A stretch of DNA of 64,000 bases from Ferrovibrio sp046297895 (GTDB lineage Bacteria; Pseudomonadota; Alphaproteobacteria; Ferrovibrionales; Ferrovibrionaceae): the NCBI RefSeq assembly GCF_046297895.1, contig NZ_JBKBHC010000003.1:348220-412219 (forward strand). The letters run 5' to 3'. Each line of letters starts with the position of its first letter. Position 1 is the stretch's first letter. The position numbers and the translations under genes are program-made. Below the pieces are notes generated by a model. It was not told the DNA's origin and searched no databases. It saw only the letters and a list, made by a program, of their open reading frames with translations. Shown here one piece after another: positions 19,504-32,494 of this stretch.

Positions 19504-20874
19504 TCAGTCCTGGCGGTTCAGCAGGGCCATCACCGGGGTGCCGCGCATCTCGCGGTCCATGCCCTCGACATGCTTGCGGAAGCGCTCGTATTCCTTGCCT
19601 TCCAGCTTGCGGCCCGAGGGGAAGCGCACGCCGGCGGGGTTCACCTGCTTGCCGTTCACCATCACCTCGTAATGCAGGTGCGGGCCGGTGGAGCGTCCGG
19701 TGGAGCCCACCGCGCCGATGATCTGGCCCTGGCGCACGCGCTGGCCGGTCTTCACGCCCAGCCGGCTCATATGCGCATAGGCGGTGGCATAGCCGTTGCC
19801 GTGCTTGATGCGCACATACTGGCCATAGGCGCCGTTCCAGCCGGCCATCTCCACGGTGCCATCACCGGCGGCCTGGATCGGGGTGCCGGTGGCGGCGCCG
19901 AAATCCACGCCCTTGTGCATCAGGCTGAAGCCGAGGATCGGATGGCGCCGCATGCCGAAGCCCGAGGTCAGCCGCGCGCCGTCGATCGGCGTGCGCAGCA
20001 GCGCCTTGCGCACGCTGGAGCCGGTCGGCGTGAAGTAATCCGCCTCGCCGCCATCGGAGGGCTGATACAGGTAGTAGCGCAGCTCGCGGCCCGAGAGCGT
20101 CATCGACGCGCCGACGATGCGGCCGGTCTTCACCGTCTTGCCCTGGTCGTCGTAATGTCGCTCGAAGAACAGTTCGAAGCGGTCGCCGGTCTGCACCTCG
20201 CGCTGGAAGTCGACATCGTAGGAGAAGATGCGGATCAGTTCGCCGAGCAGGCTGTTGCTCAGGCCCGCATTGATGCCGGCATTGTAGAGGCTGTCCTCGA
20301 TCTCGCCGGCGACGCGGGCGCGGTCGACGTTGAATTCGCGGATCGTCTCGCTGGCGCGGAAGCCGTCATCGGCGCGCACAACACTCACCTCGCGCTCGAT
20401 GCTGGGCGACAACGACATCTCGAACAGGCGGTAGCTGTCGGCGTCGTTGCGCTCGAAGGTGAGCGTGATTTCCTGGCCGATCTTCAGCCGGCGCGGATTG
20501 AATTTCGCATGCAGCGCATTGATCGCGGCCTGGCTCTCGCCCGGCTCGGCGCCGGCATCGGTGAGCAGCTGCATCAGCGTGTCGCCCGGCGCCACCGCCA
20601 CCTTCTTCAGCACGCGCGCTGGCAGCAGATCCTCGGCATTCAGCGTGTCGGGCCACCAGGTATCGGGATGGGTGACGAAGGATTCCAGCGTGGGGGCGAT
20701 GCGGAAGGCCTCGGCCACGGCCTGCTCCACGGCGCGGGCCGGATCCGCCTTGTTGCCGCGCGCCTGCAGGAAGGCCGCGCCGGCGATCAGCGACGCCATG
20801 ACGATGGCCGCCGGCAGAATCACCGGGCCCCGCAGCGCCTTGGATTTGGCTAAGCGGCTGGAATCAAAACGCAT
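19504..20874 (-). CDS. M23-family metallopeptidase (LytM/OapA-like)
   Basis: 456 aa from ATG 20874 (a TTG 9 codons upstream is less likely). One N-terminal membrane anchor (about residues 15-35), an OapA/LysM-like region (about 90-170) and a C-terminal LytM domain. Zinc-ligand motifs are in HPILGFSLMHKGVDFGA (His and Asp) and GPHLHYEVMV (His-x-His). These are periplasmic endopeptidases or amidase activators that act on peptidoglycan; catalytic ligands are intact, so real hydrolase activity is plausible. Confidence 0.88.
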   Translation of the reverse strand: MRFDSSRLAKSKALRGPVILPAAIVMASLIAGAAFLQARGNKADPARAVEQAVAEAFRIAPTLESFVTHPDTWWPDTLNAEDLLPARVLKKVAVAPGDTLMQLLTDAGAEPGESQAAINALHAKFNPRRLKIGQEITLTFERNDADSYRLFEMSLSPSIEREVSVVRADDGFRASETIREFNVDRARVAGEIEDSLYNAGINAGLSNSLLGELIRIFSYDVDFQREVQTGDRFELFFERHYDDQGKTVKTGRIVGASMTLSGRELRYYLYQPSDGGEADYFTPTGSSVRKALLRTPIDGARLTSGFGMRRHPILGFSLMHKGVDFGAATGTPIQAAGDGTVEMAGWNGAYGQYVRIKHGNGYATAYAHMSRLGVKTGQRVRQGQIIGAVGSTGRSTGPHLHYEVMVNGKQVNPAGVRFPSGRKLEGKEYERFRKHVEGMDREMRGTPVMALLNRQD

Positions 20875-21464
20875 AATCGACACGAATCCCCCGTTTACCA
20901 AACGCGCCCCCGACCGGGCGGAGAAACTATTGCCAGCCCGGAGTCAGGGGTCAAGAAATTATCGCCGTGCAGGCCAGGAAATATTCGGGCGAGTCTGTCT
21001 TGCACATACGCAATCTCGTTACCAAATCTTGTGGATAAATGGGCACTTATCCCCATTTCGTGGGGTATGTATTTTTTTTGAAATTAGCCGTTGACGGGGA
21101 GGGGTGATCTGAATATAAACCGCCCCACGACGCGGTCGGGCGGTGTCCCACAGAGTAGCGTACGGGACAACGGAACGGCAGCGTCTTTTCTGTCTCTAAA
21201 GGGTACCAACCCAGTCAGAGACGGGCTCCTGCGAAGGCAGGATTGTTGTTGGACATCGTGAATCGGATGGAAGAGATGCGTGGGCGGCGGTGCCGATCAC
21301 ACTGATCGATGAGATCATGTGGATCAAAACCGGTTGCTCAAGCATCAAGTAGTAAGGTGTCGGTATCGGCAACGATATCGACAACGCTATGCGAGGTCAT
21401 CACGACCCCCGACCGAAAGGTTGACCGTGGTGATCACAGTAAGAGTAATCGGGATATCTCAAGT
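20875..21464 (+). promoter_or_regulatory. rrn upstream region
   Basis: About 590 bases between the M23 gene and 16S rRNA. It holds a weak hairpin followed by eight T (about 21051-21079), the strong promoter listed separately, and a leader of about 340 nt that will contain antitermination signals. No credible coding frame is seen. Confidence 0.6.
21091..21119 (+). promoter_or_regulatory. rRNA operon promoter
   Basis: TTGACG, a 17-nt spacer and TATAAA, directly after an AT-rich upstream tract (T8 then AAATTAG) that could act as an UP element. This is the best sigma-70 match in the upstream region and has the right orientation and distance for an rrn leader. Confidence 0.75.
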
Positions 21465-22958
<1,494 letters not shown>

Positions 22959-23152
22959 CTGAACCTTTGCTTTCGCTCACGCGAAGCAGGTTCGGTCTTC
23001 TAGACACCAGCTGTATCCTGCTCATATCGAGCAAAGGGCAGCTGAGAATTGCACCGCCGCCTTCGTATCTCTTCCAGTCGGAAAACGTGGTTTGGTGGCT
23101 CCCCATTGAGCATCGGTTCGCAAGGGCCGTGCGACCCTGGGGCAAGCGTCCT

Positions 23153-23229
23153 GGGCTCGTAGCTCAGTTGGTTAGAGCGCGCGCTTGATAAGCGTGAGGT
23201 CGGAAGTTCAAATCTTCCCGGGCCCACCA
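23153..23229 (+). tRNA. tRNA-Ile (GAT)
   Basis: 77 nt including encoded CCA. Anticodon loop CTTGATAAG gives GAT; T-loop TTCAAAT and the GGGCTCG/CGGGCCC acceptor stem are complete. Standard position in the 16S-23S spacer. Confidence 0.97.
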
Positions 23230-23314
23230 TTCTTTCGGTCGATCGCCGCGGCATGTGCGCGACGGCGCTTAGCTGGTGCAAGCCAGGCCTGGCGGTTACA
23301 CCTGAACAAAATTC

Positions 23315-23390
23315 GGGGCTGTAGCTCAGTTGGGAGAGCGCGTGCTTTGCAAGCATGAGGTCATCGGTTCGATCCCGTTCAGCTCCACCA
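23315..23390 (+). tRNA. tRNA-Ala (TGC)
   Basis: 76 nt including CCA. Anticodon loop TTTGCAA gives TGC; acceptor stem GGGGCTG pairs with CAGCTCC. Second tRNA of the 16S-23S spacer. The 352 bases that follow, up to 23S, hold no gene and belong to the processed spacer. Confidence 0.97.
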
Positions 23391-23742
23391 CTTCTCTTGT
23401 TCAGTGGCGGTGGTTTTCCGACTTCGAGATGACGGTTTCGGTATGCGCATCGTGGATCAAGGCCCCTGGCCTCCCGTTCGTATGCCGCTGTTGTTGGACA
23501 TCGTGAAGAAGTATGTATCCTGACCCGGGCATTGCTCAGGTCATCGCAGACAGTCTGTGTAAGCAAACTGGTCTGCGCTGACAGAGTGATGTTCGATTTA
23601 GGGATGATGAGCATCAGGCTTGTCTGCCTTCGGGCGGATCGGCGGATGCGGCATCATTTCTGTGTCAATGCGAGAGTGCCTGGCATTGCAGGTTCAAGAG
23701 GCTCCGGCTTCTGATCCCTGTACATGACGGGCTTCAAGCTGA

Positions 23743-26483
<2,741 letters not shown>

Positions 26484-26603
26484 GCATAAGCCCGCCATGT
26501 GCAGCGGTCAGACGCCGCACAGGCAACAACTCTCAGCGTTGATACATCACAGGATACATACAGAATTCCGGCTCCATTCTTTATATGGAATGCCGTGCTT
26601 AAT

Positions 26604-26723
26604 TGGCCTGGTGGCCTTAGCGAGGACGCAACACCCGATCCCATCCCGAACTCGGCCGTGAAAGTCCCCAGCGCCGATGGTACTTCGTCTTAAGACGCGG
26701 AAGAGTAGGTCGCTGCCAGGCCT
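26604..26723 (+). rRNA. rrf: 5S ribosomal RNA
   Basis: About 120 nt. The ends GGCCTGG and CCAGGCC form helix I. The core holds CCCGATCCCATCCCGAACTC, typical of loop B/C, and GAGAGTAGGTC-like sequence in the 3' part. It follows 23S by about 120 nt. Confidence 0.95.
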
Positions 26724-26789
26724 ATTAAGCACGGACTGCCAGATCTCCTGGCCCGGAATTCACTTCTTCACGAACCAATAGCAAGCCGA

Positions 26790-26820
26790 GGGCGTCGCCA
26801 AGACGCCCTTTGCTGTTTTT
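26790..26820 (+). terminator. rrn terminator
   Basis: GGGCGTC and GACGCCC arms with a 5-nt loop followed by TTTGCTGTTTTT. It lies between 5S rRNA and tRNA-fMet, so the tRNA is either read through or has its own promoter. Confidence 0.75.
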
Positions 26821-26829
26821 GCCGCTTAT

Positions 26830-26906
<77 letters not shown>

Positions 26907-26936
26907 AATAAACGCTGATAAATCAGCGTTCTACGA

Positions 26937-26970
26937 AAAAGCCTCGATCCTAGGATCGGGGCTTTTTTCG
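26937..26970 (+). terminator. Terminator after tRNA-fMet
   Basis: AAAAAGCCTCGATCC pairs with GGATCGGGGCTTTTTT through a CTAG-like loop, giving a bidirectional rho-independent terminator. The first element-type sequence (two TTGGCAC repeats, about 26974-26991) follows at once. Confidence 0.8.
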
Positions 26971-27040
26971 TTTTTGGCACATTCTTGGCACACTCAGAAC
27001 CAAGCTGTGCCAGCCGCCCGCAATAAATCCCAACATGCGA

Positions 27041-28327
27041 TCAACCATCTTGCCTGCCGGGAGTCGCCCAAGCCGGCAGTGCGTCGAGGTATCGCAGTTC
27101 CTCTCGCACCACAGGATCGAGCGCTTCGGGCAGCAGGTGCCGAAGCATCGACCATTCCCGTGACCGCTCGTCCGCTTGCGCTTCGCTCCGGTGCCGCCGC
27201 AGATGCTCCCCGACCTTCGATTTGAGCAATCCGGCCATGGCCGTGTTTGCGATCAACCGCGTCAGCAGGTCGGAGTAGCCACCGAACGTGCCGGCATGCA
27301 GGTAGGTGTTGAGCATCGCCCGGATGTTCGGGTGTCCGCTCGCGTAATTGCGCTCCTTTCCGTTGGCAGCCGCGACGATCGAGAAGGCGGCTGCCACAAG
27401 CAGGCTTTGCGAACGGTCGAGACCGGGAAGCGGCGCCTCGTGGTCCCACTTGAGCAGGCGGTCGAACCACGGCCGGCGGCGCTGTTCGATATCCGCAAGG
27501 AGCGGAGCCACGATCTGGTCTTCGTGATAGGGCAGCTTCGACCTGGGAACGGTCAGCGCGTCGAAGCGGACGAGCTGCGGCGGGTCGAAGCCATCGCCGT
27601 TCCGGAGATAGCAGCTCAAGACGAGCGTGCGTTGCTCCTTCGAGGCCGCGACCGCGGCCGGGTCGAGGACGAATGCGTTCCCCCGGTGCCGGCGAATGAC
27701 ATCGAGGAAGCTCTGCTGCACCTGAGCCCTGGTGTCGATGCCGAACAAGATCCAAAGCAGCGGTATCCCCTCGCGCTCATAGTGTTTGCAGCGCGCCGAA
27801 ATCTCCGTCTGGAACGTACCCGACATCTGGAACTCGACGGCGAAGGCGCCAAAGCCATCCCACTCGACATAGACATCCGGAAAGCGGCCGTGAGCCGTCT
27901 CCGTCGGTGGCAGATACGCCGCCACTGTGTGCCGCACATAACGCGGGTCGAGCGCGACCAACGCTGCCACTTGCTCGCACATCAGCCGATGGAAGTCGGA
28001 TTCCTGGCGGCCCCGATACTGGGCTGCCCGGGTATCGTCCGGCACGGCGTTGCGGCCGTGATGCCAGGGGCAGTTCGGGTCGTTGCCGCTGTAATGCGCG
28101 AATAGAGGGAGGCTGACGCCGCGACGCCGCGCCGTCCTGATGTAGACGCTGCCGTCGCAGGCCAGGCATCGGGCAATGAGGCCGTCGTTACCCTGCCTGC
28201 GATCCGTGATCCTGTCGCGCAGCAGGCCCCAGGTATCTTCCGGCATGGCGACCAGGTCTTGAGCCGTAATCGGGCCGATGTCTTCGACCAGGGCTGCTTC
28301 GACAATCCGTTGAACCTTCCGTTCCAT
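27041..28327 (-). CDS. DUF6035 / CoiA-like predicted nuclease
   Basis: 428 aa. Near the N-terminus are a Cys-x-x-Cys (ARCLACDG) and a NCPWHHG motif resembling a zinc-binding knuckle. A central PD-(D/E)xK-like core follows: PDVYVEWDGFGAFAVEFQMSGTF (Asp, then Glu-x-Gln) and a KHYEREGIPLLWILFG strand. This matches DUF6035 proteins related to competence protein CoiA, predicted nucleases with no proven function. It is the first gene of the element after tRNA-fMet and is divergent from the replication initiator. A defence or DNA-processing role is inference only. Confidence 0.6.
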   Translation of the reverse strand: MERKVQRIVEAALVEDIGPITAQDLVAMPEDTWGLLRDRITDRRQGNDGLIARCLACDGSVYIRTARRRGVSLPLFAHYSGNDPNCPWHHGRNAVPDDTRAAQYRGRQESDFHRLMCEQVAALVALDPRYVRHTVAAYLPPTETAHGRFPDVYVEWDGFGAFAVEFQMSGTFQTEISARCKHYEREGIPLLWILFGIDTRAQVQQSFLDVIRRHRGNAFVLDPAAVAASKEQRTLVLSCYLRNGDGFDPPQLVRFDALTVPRSKLPYHEDQIVAPLLADIEQRRRPWFDRLLKWDHEAPLPGLDRSQSLLVAAAFSIVAAANGKERNYASGHPNIRAMLNTYLHAGTFGGYSDLLTRLIANTAMAGLLKSKVGEHLRRHRSEAQADERSREWSMLRHLLPEALDPVVREELRYLDALPAWATPGRQDG

Positions 28328-28450
28328 AAGGCCGGATATCTCTCCTCAATAAGCCGCGCCGGGAGGCTTCAAAATCCACCCCACCTGATTCCTGCCCCCA
28401 AATTGGCCGACATATGGTATCGTGAGAACAATAGTAGAACACGATGGGTG

Positions 28451-29425
28451 ATGAATGAAATGACTTCGCGGAGCCTCTTGGAAATCGAACCGATCGACGG
28501 CTTCGCGTCCAATTCTCAATCCTCCGAATTTTTCGTCGCCATGCCGCAGGCCGCGAACGACAACCGGCCGGTCACTCGCCAGCTCGACAAACTGTTCTCC
28601 ACCGCCCTGGCCATCGAGATGGAAGCCGCCAAGGAAGCCGGCGCGCTTGGCTTCATGGCGCGCGCCATGGTTCAGGCAACCATGCCGCATCGACGTGTGC
28701 CGGGAAACGAGTTCACGCGGATCAACGGCGCTTTTTCGCTCACCATGCTGGCGCCATCGAAGATCGGCTTGCCTTACGGCAGCATTCCCCGCCTCGTCAC
28801 CGGCTTCCTGACGACGGAAGCAGTCAGGACGAAGAGCCGTCACATCGTGCTGGGGTCAACGCTTGGCAGGTTCATGGCTGAGCTGGACCTGGCTCCTACC
28901 GGCGGCCGATGGGGGACGATCCCGCGCTTGCGCGACCAAATGACAAGGCTGTTTGCCTGCTCCATTTCCTGCACCTATTCATCAGGCAACGCCTTCGGCT
29001 TGCAGAACGTGAACATCGCCGACCAGGCGACGCTCTGGTGGACGCCGCACCAGCCCGATCAGGCTGCCCTCTGGGAAAGCACCGTCGTACTTTCCGAGCG
29101 TTTCTTCAATGAGATCACCCAGAACCCCGTACCCATCGACCTACGTGCGCTTACAGCTTTGAAGCGTTCGCCGATGGCCCTGGATGTCTATCTCTGGCTG
29201 ACCTATCGGGTGTCGTATGTGAAGCGGATGACGCCAATTCCCTGGGGTGCGTTGCAACTTCAGTTCGGGGCGGATTATCCGACGACCGCACAAGGCCGGC
29301 GCAACTTCAAGAAGGCCTTTCTTCACGCCCTTGCCAAGGTTGTTCTGGTCTATCCGTCCGCGCGGTTCGACACCACGCCGGGCGACCTTATCCTTCTGCC
29401 GAGCCGCCCTCACGTCTGCCGATAG
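28451..29425 (+). CDS. repA: RepA-like plasmid replication initiator
   Basis: 324 aa from ATG 28451. It resembles the plasmid RepA_C family: a region with GALGFMARAMVQATMPHRR, then ALKRSPMALDVYLWLTYRVSYV and IPWGALQLQFGADYP, typical of winged-helix initiators. Such proteins bind iterons and recruit the host replication machinery. An iteron array with a DnaA-box-like site lies 50-150 bp after the stop, which supports the call. Its presence shows that the element is, or derives from, a plasmid-like replicon. Confidence 0.8.
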   Translation: MNEMTSRSLLEIEPIDGFASNSQSSEFFVAMPQAANDNRPVTRQLDKLFSTALAIEMEAAKEAGALGFMARAMVQATMPHRRVPGNEFTRINGAFSLTMLAPSKIGLPYGSIPRLVTGFLTTEAVRTKSRHIVLGSTLGRFMAELDLAPTGGRWGTIPRLRDQMTRLFACSISCTYSSGNAFGLQNVNIADQATLWWTPHQPDQAALWESTVVLSERFFNEITQNPVPIDLRALTALKRSPMALDVYLWLTYRVSYVKRMTPIPWGALQLQFGADYPTTAQGRRNFKKAFLHALAKVVLVYPSARFDTTPGDLILLPSRPHVCR

Positions 29426-29773
29426 GCAGACACTGAACTCCCGCTGTCGAAAGCCTGTGTACTCGACGAGTTATCCACGCATAAACGGTACCGCCCGAAA
29501 ATTGGCGCGGCTGCACGCGGGCGAGAAAATGGTCACGCATAAACGGTACCGGCTTTACGCATAAACGGTACCGCATATACCTATATGCACCTGTATTAAG
29601 CATCCCTGTAGTTGGCGGCGGGTTCCTGTGGACAGTTACTGCGCACTGTCATGTATGCGTCTGATGGCCCCGGCGACGCCACTGTGCTGGCGACAAGTGG
29701 CTCTCGAAAGGGGCCGAGTGGACTGACCAAGCTCCGTCCTGCCGGTTGGCCGCGGAATGCCTGGACCATCGGT
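29426..29773. other. repA downstream region
   Basis: About 350 bases holding the iterons in the left half. The right half (29574-29773) starts with a short AT-rich tract (ATATACCTATATGC) that could be the unwinding element, then unremarkable GC-rich sequence without a supported gene. Confidence 0.5.
29471..29573 (+). repeat. Candidate origin of replication: DnaA-box-like site and three iterons
   Basis: The 17-mer ACGCATAAACGGTACCG occurs three times without mismatch, at 29477-29493, 29535-29551 and 29557-29573. The first copy partly overlaps TTATCCACG (29471-29479), one base from the consensus DnaA box. The last two are spaced 22 bp, two helical turns, so initiator molecules would sit on one face. 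Placed just after repA, this is the expected oriV layout. Confidence 0.82.
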
Positions 29774-29953
29774 TCAGGAATCCTTGTTCGCGCGTCCGGC
29801 AGCATCCCGGCGTGCGCGCTTCTCCGCTTCAATTCGGTTTCTCTCTGCGTTGAAGGAATCAGCGTACCTTTTACGCATCAGCCAGAAATACAATCCCACG
29901 ACCACCACGCCGAGGATGATGATCGTCGTCAGGTTTTCATTTATCCATCTCAT
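29774..29953 (-). CDS. Small single-pass membrane protein downstream of virD4
   Basis: 59 aa. A short cytoplasmic start (MRWINENL) leads to one hydrophobic helix (TTIIILGVVVVGLYFWLM, about residues 9-26), then a highly charged helical tail rich in Arg, Glu and Ala (residues 27-59). ATG is at 29953 and TGA at 29774. It lies 69 bp downstream of the soluble VirD4-like gene on the same strand, so it probably belongs to that operon. I do not recognise a named family. Confidence 0.6.
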   Translation of the reverse strand: MRWINENLTTIIILGVVVVGLYFWLMRKRYADSFNAERNRIEAEKRARRDAAGRANKDS

Positions 29954-30022
29954 CGGCGCTGTCCTTTCTTGCGGCGGTTCGGGTTTTGAGGGCGCGCGTG
30001 GCGCGCTGGGAGCCGTTTCTGT

Positions 30023-31993
30023 TCATTCGTCGAAGTCTGGAGGAGCCGGAGGGCGGCGCGGCGGCTCGGATGAACCAGAAGGCCGCTCAGGCGGTTTGGG
30101 GCCACTGTCGTCGGGCGAGGCTGTGGGATCGGGCGGCGGTCCATTTCTGCGCGCGCGCATCCGCGCTTGAAGGGCTGCCAACTCCGCCTGGTATTCCGCG
30201 TCGCCCGCCAGGTCGGCGTCGGCGGTTGGTGGTTCTTCCGGTTCTGGTTCCGGTGCCGGCGGCGCTGCTTCGGGTCGTGGCGCGCGGATAACCTCGTCGC
30301 CGAACTCAGCCTTCTTGGTCTTGACCCACGCGCGCAGCTCATCATTCGCGTAGAAAGGATCGTACATCGTGCCGCGGATCAGATGGCCGTCCTGGACAAT
30401 CACGCACTCTTCCCGGAACTCCTGCCCCATGAGCTGCTGGGGCGAGGCCACCCAGTCCTCGCCACCCCAGATGTCTTTCCGCTTGCCGAGGCGGTCGGCG
30501 ATATGGTCCGCCGTGTTCTTGTCGTTCGGGCGGAAATAGATCTGGCAGCGGCAGTTCGCGATGAGGCTTCTCCACTTCGGATAGACCTCTTCGAGCTGGG
30601 CCATGTCCTGCGTGAACAGCCACAGGCGGATGCGATAGCTCCGCGTGATCGCCACCGCATCCTCGATGATGCGCATGTAGCCAAGCTGCGGCAGCTCATC
30701 GAGATAGAACATCATCGGCCAGTCGAGATATGTCTCCGGCAGGTTTTCATCCTCGGCATTGCCCTCATCCAGCATCTTGCGGACGCGGATCGCCTCGCCG
30801 AGGTGCTGGCCGAGCAGGACGCGCATCACCGAGCGCATCGCTGACATCTTCTCCGGCGAGACCACCAGGTAGACCGTCGCCGCGCTGCCGCGCGCGACGC
30901 CGCCGTCCTGCCGTTGATGCCAACCGGGCGCGCGGGCGGCCGTGGCCGCGAAGGTGACGCTGATGTTGTCGCGCACGAGGATGTCCTCGACCGACCAGCC
31001 CGGCGTGGAGGTGGAGGTCACCGCCATAACGTCATCGGATCGCCAGATGGCGAGTTGCGTGCGCAGGGACGTGGCGATTGAAGCGCGCAGCGCCTCCGAC
31101 TGGGTCTCGATGATGTTGCCCAGCTCACGCAGCCGCTCATCGTCGGCCGACTGGAGGTCTTCGATCATGTCATCGAGGTCGGCCTTGCTCAGGGCGAGCA
31201 ATCGGCAGACCTCGCGCATGTTGCGCCGCCCCGGCGGCCTGCGGCGCTGGACGTAGAAGATGAGACCGGTGAGCAGATCGCGGGCGGCATCATCCCAGAA
31301 GGGCTCCTTGCTCTGCGGTATCACCAGCAATTCAGCGAGGAGCCGGGCGTCGTCCCAGCCCTTCACGCGGTCGAGCGGGTTGTAGCAATCGGAATCCGGC
31401 TCACCCGGTGCCCATTTGAAGACCTGCCCGAACAGGTTCCGGCGCCACGCCGTCGCCTTGTAGTTCTCGCCCTTCGGATCAAGGACGATGGCCGGTCCCT
31501 CGAACTCCAACAGCGTGCGCAGGATGAAACGCTGGCCCTTGCCCGAGCCGGTCGGCGCCACGGTCAGCAGGTGGCCCTCACCCTGGAACCACAGAGGTTC
31601 TCTCGCCCGCTCGCCATTGCCGTCGAATGTCGGCAGGTAGGCCAACTCCAGCGCATCCATCGGGAAGGGGGCGTTCTTCGGGATAACGATGCCCGAACCC
31701 ACCAGGTCTTCGGCTTTGGCCCAACTCTCCGACTGGCCGGCATAGCGGAGACGCTCGCGTTCCTCCTCGGAGAGCTGCGGGAAAATGACCCGCCGCAGTA
31801 CCCGCCGGGCTTCTTCCTGGTCGCCGCTGTAAACCGCCTTTCGGAAGGTGATCCTGTCAACGGAATCAATGTTGCTCGATCCCTCGACCACCCGCACGGC
31901 ATCCCGCCACATACGGTCCAGGCTGGCGAACATCTCCTGCAGCAGCTCTTGGTCTGACTTTCTGCCCTTCCCGAACCAATTGCCCCAGACCAT
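30023..31993 (-). CDS. TraG/VirD4-like type IV coupling ATPase lacking a membrane anchor
   Basis: 656 aa. Walker A is APTGSGKG (about residues 150-157) and Walker B-like MFYLDELPQLG is at about 420. The AIVLDPKGENY strand and the FTQDMAQLEEVYPKWRSLIANC motif are typical of TraG/VirD4 coupling proteins that dock relaxase-DNA to the transfer channel. The usual N-terminal transmembrane pair is missing: the first 120 residues are hydrophilic and helical. The C-terminus (about 570-656) is Pro/Glu-rich and disordered. A second, membrane-anchored VirD4 is encoded at 51092-52687. Confidence 0.82.
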   Translation of the reverse strand: MVWGNWFGKGRKSDQELLQEMFASLDRMWRDAVRVVEGSSNIDSVDRITFRKAVYSGDQEEARRVLRRVIFPQLSEEERERLRYAGQSESWAKAEDLVGSGIVIPKNAPFPMDALELAYLPTFDGNGERAREPLWFQGEGHLLTVAPTGSGKGQRFILRTLLEFEGPAIVLDPKGENYKATAWRRNLFGQVFKWAPGEPDSDCYNPLDRVKGWDDARLLAELLVIPQSKEPFWDDAARDLLTGLIFYVQRRRPPGRRNMREVCRLLALSKADLDDMIEDLQSADDERLRELGNIIETQSEALRASIATSLRTQLAIWRSDDVMAVTSTSTPGWSVEDILVRDNISVTFAATAARAPGWHQRQDGGVARGSAATVYLVVSPEKMSAMRSVMRVLLGQHLGEAIRVRKMLDEGNAEDENLPETYLDWPMMFYLDELPQLGYMRIIEDAVAITRSYRIRLWLFTQDMAQLEEVYPKWRSLIANCRCQIYFRPNDKNTADHIADRLGKRKDIWGGEDWVASPQQLMGQEFREECVIVQDGHLIRGTMYDPFYANDELRAWVKTKKAEFGDEVIRAPRPEAAPPAPEPEPEEPPTADADLAGDAEYQAELAALQARMRARRNGPPPDPTASPDDSGPKPPERPSGSSEPPRRPPAPPDFDE

Positions 31994-32335
31994 CTCACCC
32001 CCTGCCGCTGACCAGTGTCCTCCTTGCTGACATTCGGTTGTACCCCGATTTTTCCGTTCTTCCTACGCTGAGGCGCGGCCTCGGCTGAGCCCGGTTTAGG
32101 GCCGCTCATCGTCAAGTGCGACTATCGAGGGCGGCCATAAGTCCCTGACGCCGCTGACAGGAAGTCATCGAAGTCTCCAGTAGCGCGGCCCCGCTTCCTC
32201 TTTGGCGGGGTCGTTCTGCTTCTGGGCAACGTGCTTCCCGTTGGCGAGCTTCCTCTCCTTGTCACCGCCCGCAGCCCACGGGCCGTCCTCACGGTTGGCT
32301 GACCTGGCAGGGGCGCCGTTCGGCGCAACGGCGTC
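31994..32335. other. Gene-free stretch between virD4-like gene and the ardC leader
   Basis: About 340 bases with the divergent control region of the leftward virD4-like gene. Overlapping open frames on both strands have no recognisable domain. The right end contains short palindromes (GCGCCG...CGGCGC) leading into the structured ardC leader. Confidence 0.4.
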
Positions 32336-32494
32336 CGGTCAGTTTCTTGAGCGCTGCGCTCCAACAAACAGCCCTTCCGCTGTCTTCCGTTCCTCCAGCC
32401 CTGTCGGGTGCGCCGCCCGTCTTGCCCCTGCCTCTCCGGTCGCCATCGGACGGCCGCGATGGGCGCGGTCGCCAGCAAGACAAGGAGAGGAACC
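32336..32494 (+). repeat. Structured leader, copy 1 (upstream of ardC)
   Basis: Starts CGGTCAGTTTCTT and contains GCTGCGCTCCAACAAACAG. It ends in the hairpin GGCCGCG-ATGGG-CGCGGTC (32452-32470) about 12 nt before the AAGGAG ribosome-binding site. The copy before DUF736 shares all three boxes with compensating stem changes. Confidence 0.7.

Noticed and set aside
29477..29573. Iterons considered as a CRISPR array
   Set aside because: Only three 17-bp units with short, unequal gaps, placed beside repA; origin iterons explain them better.
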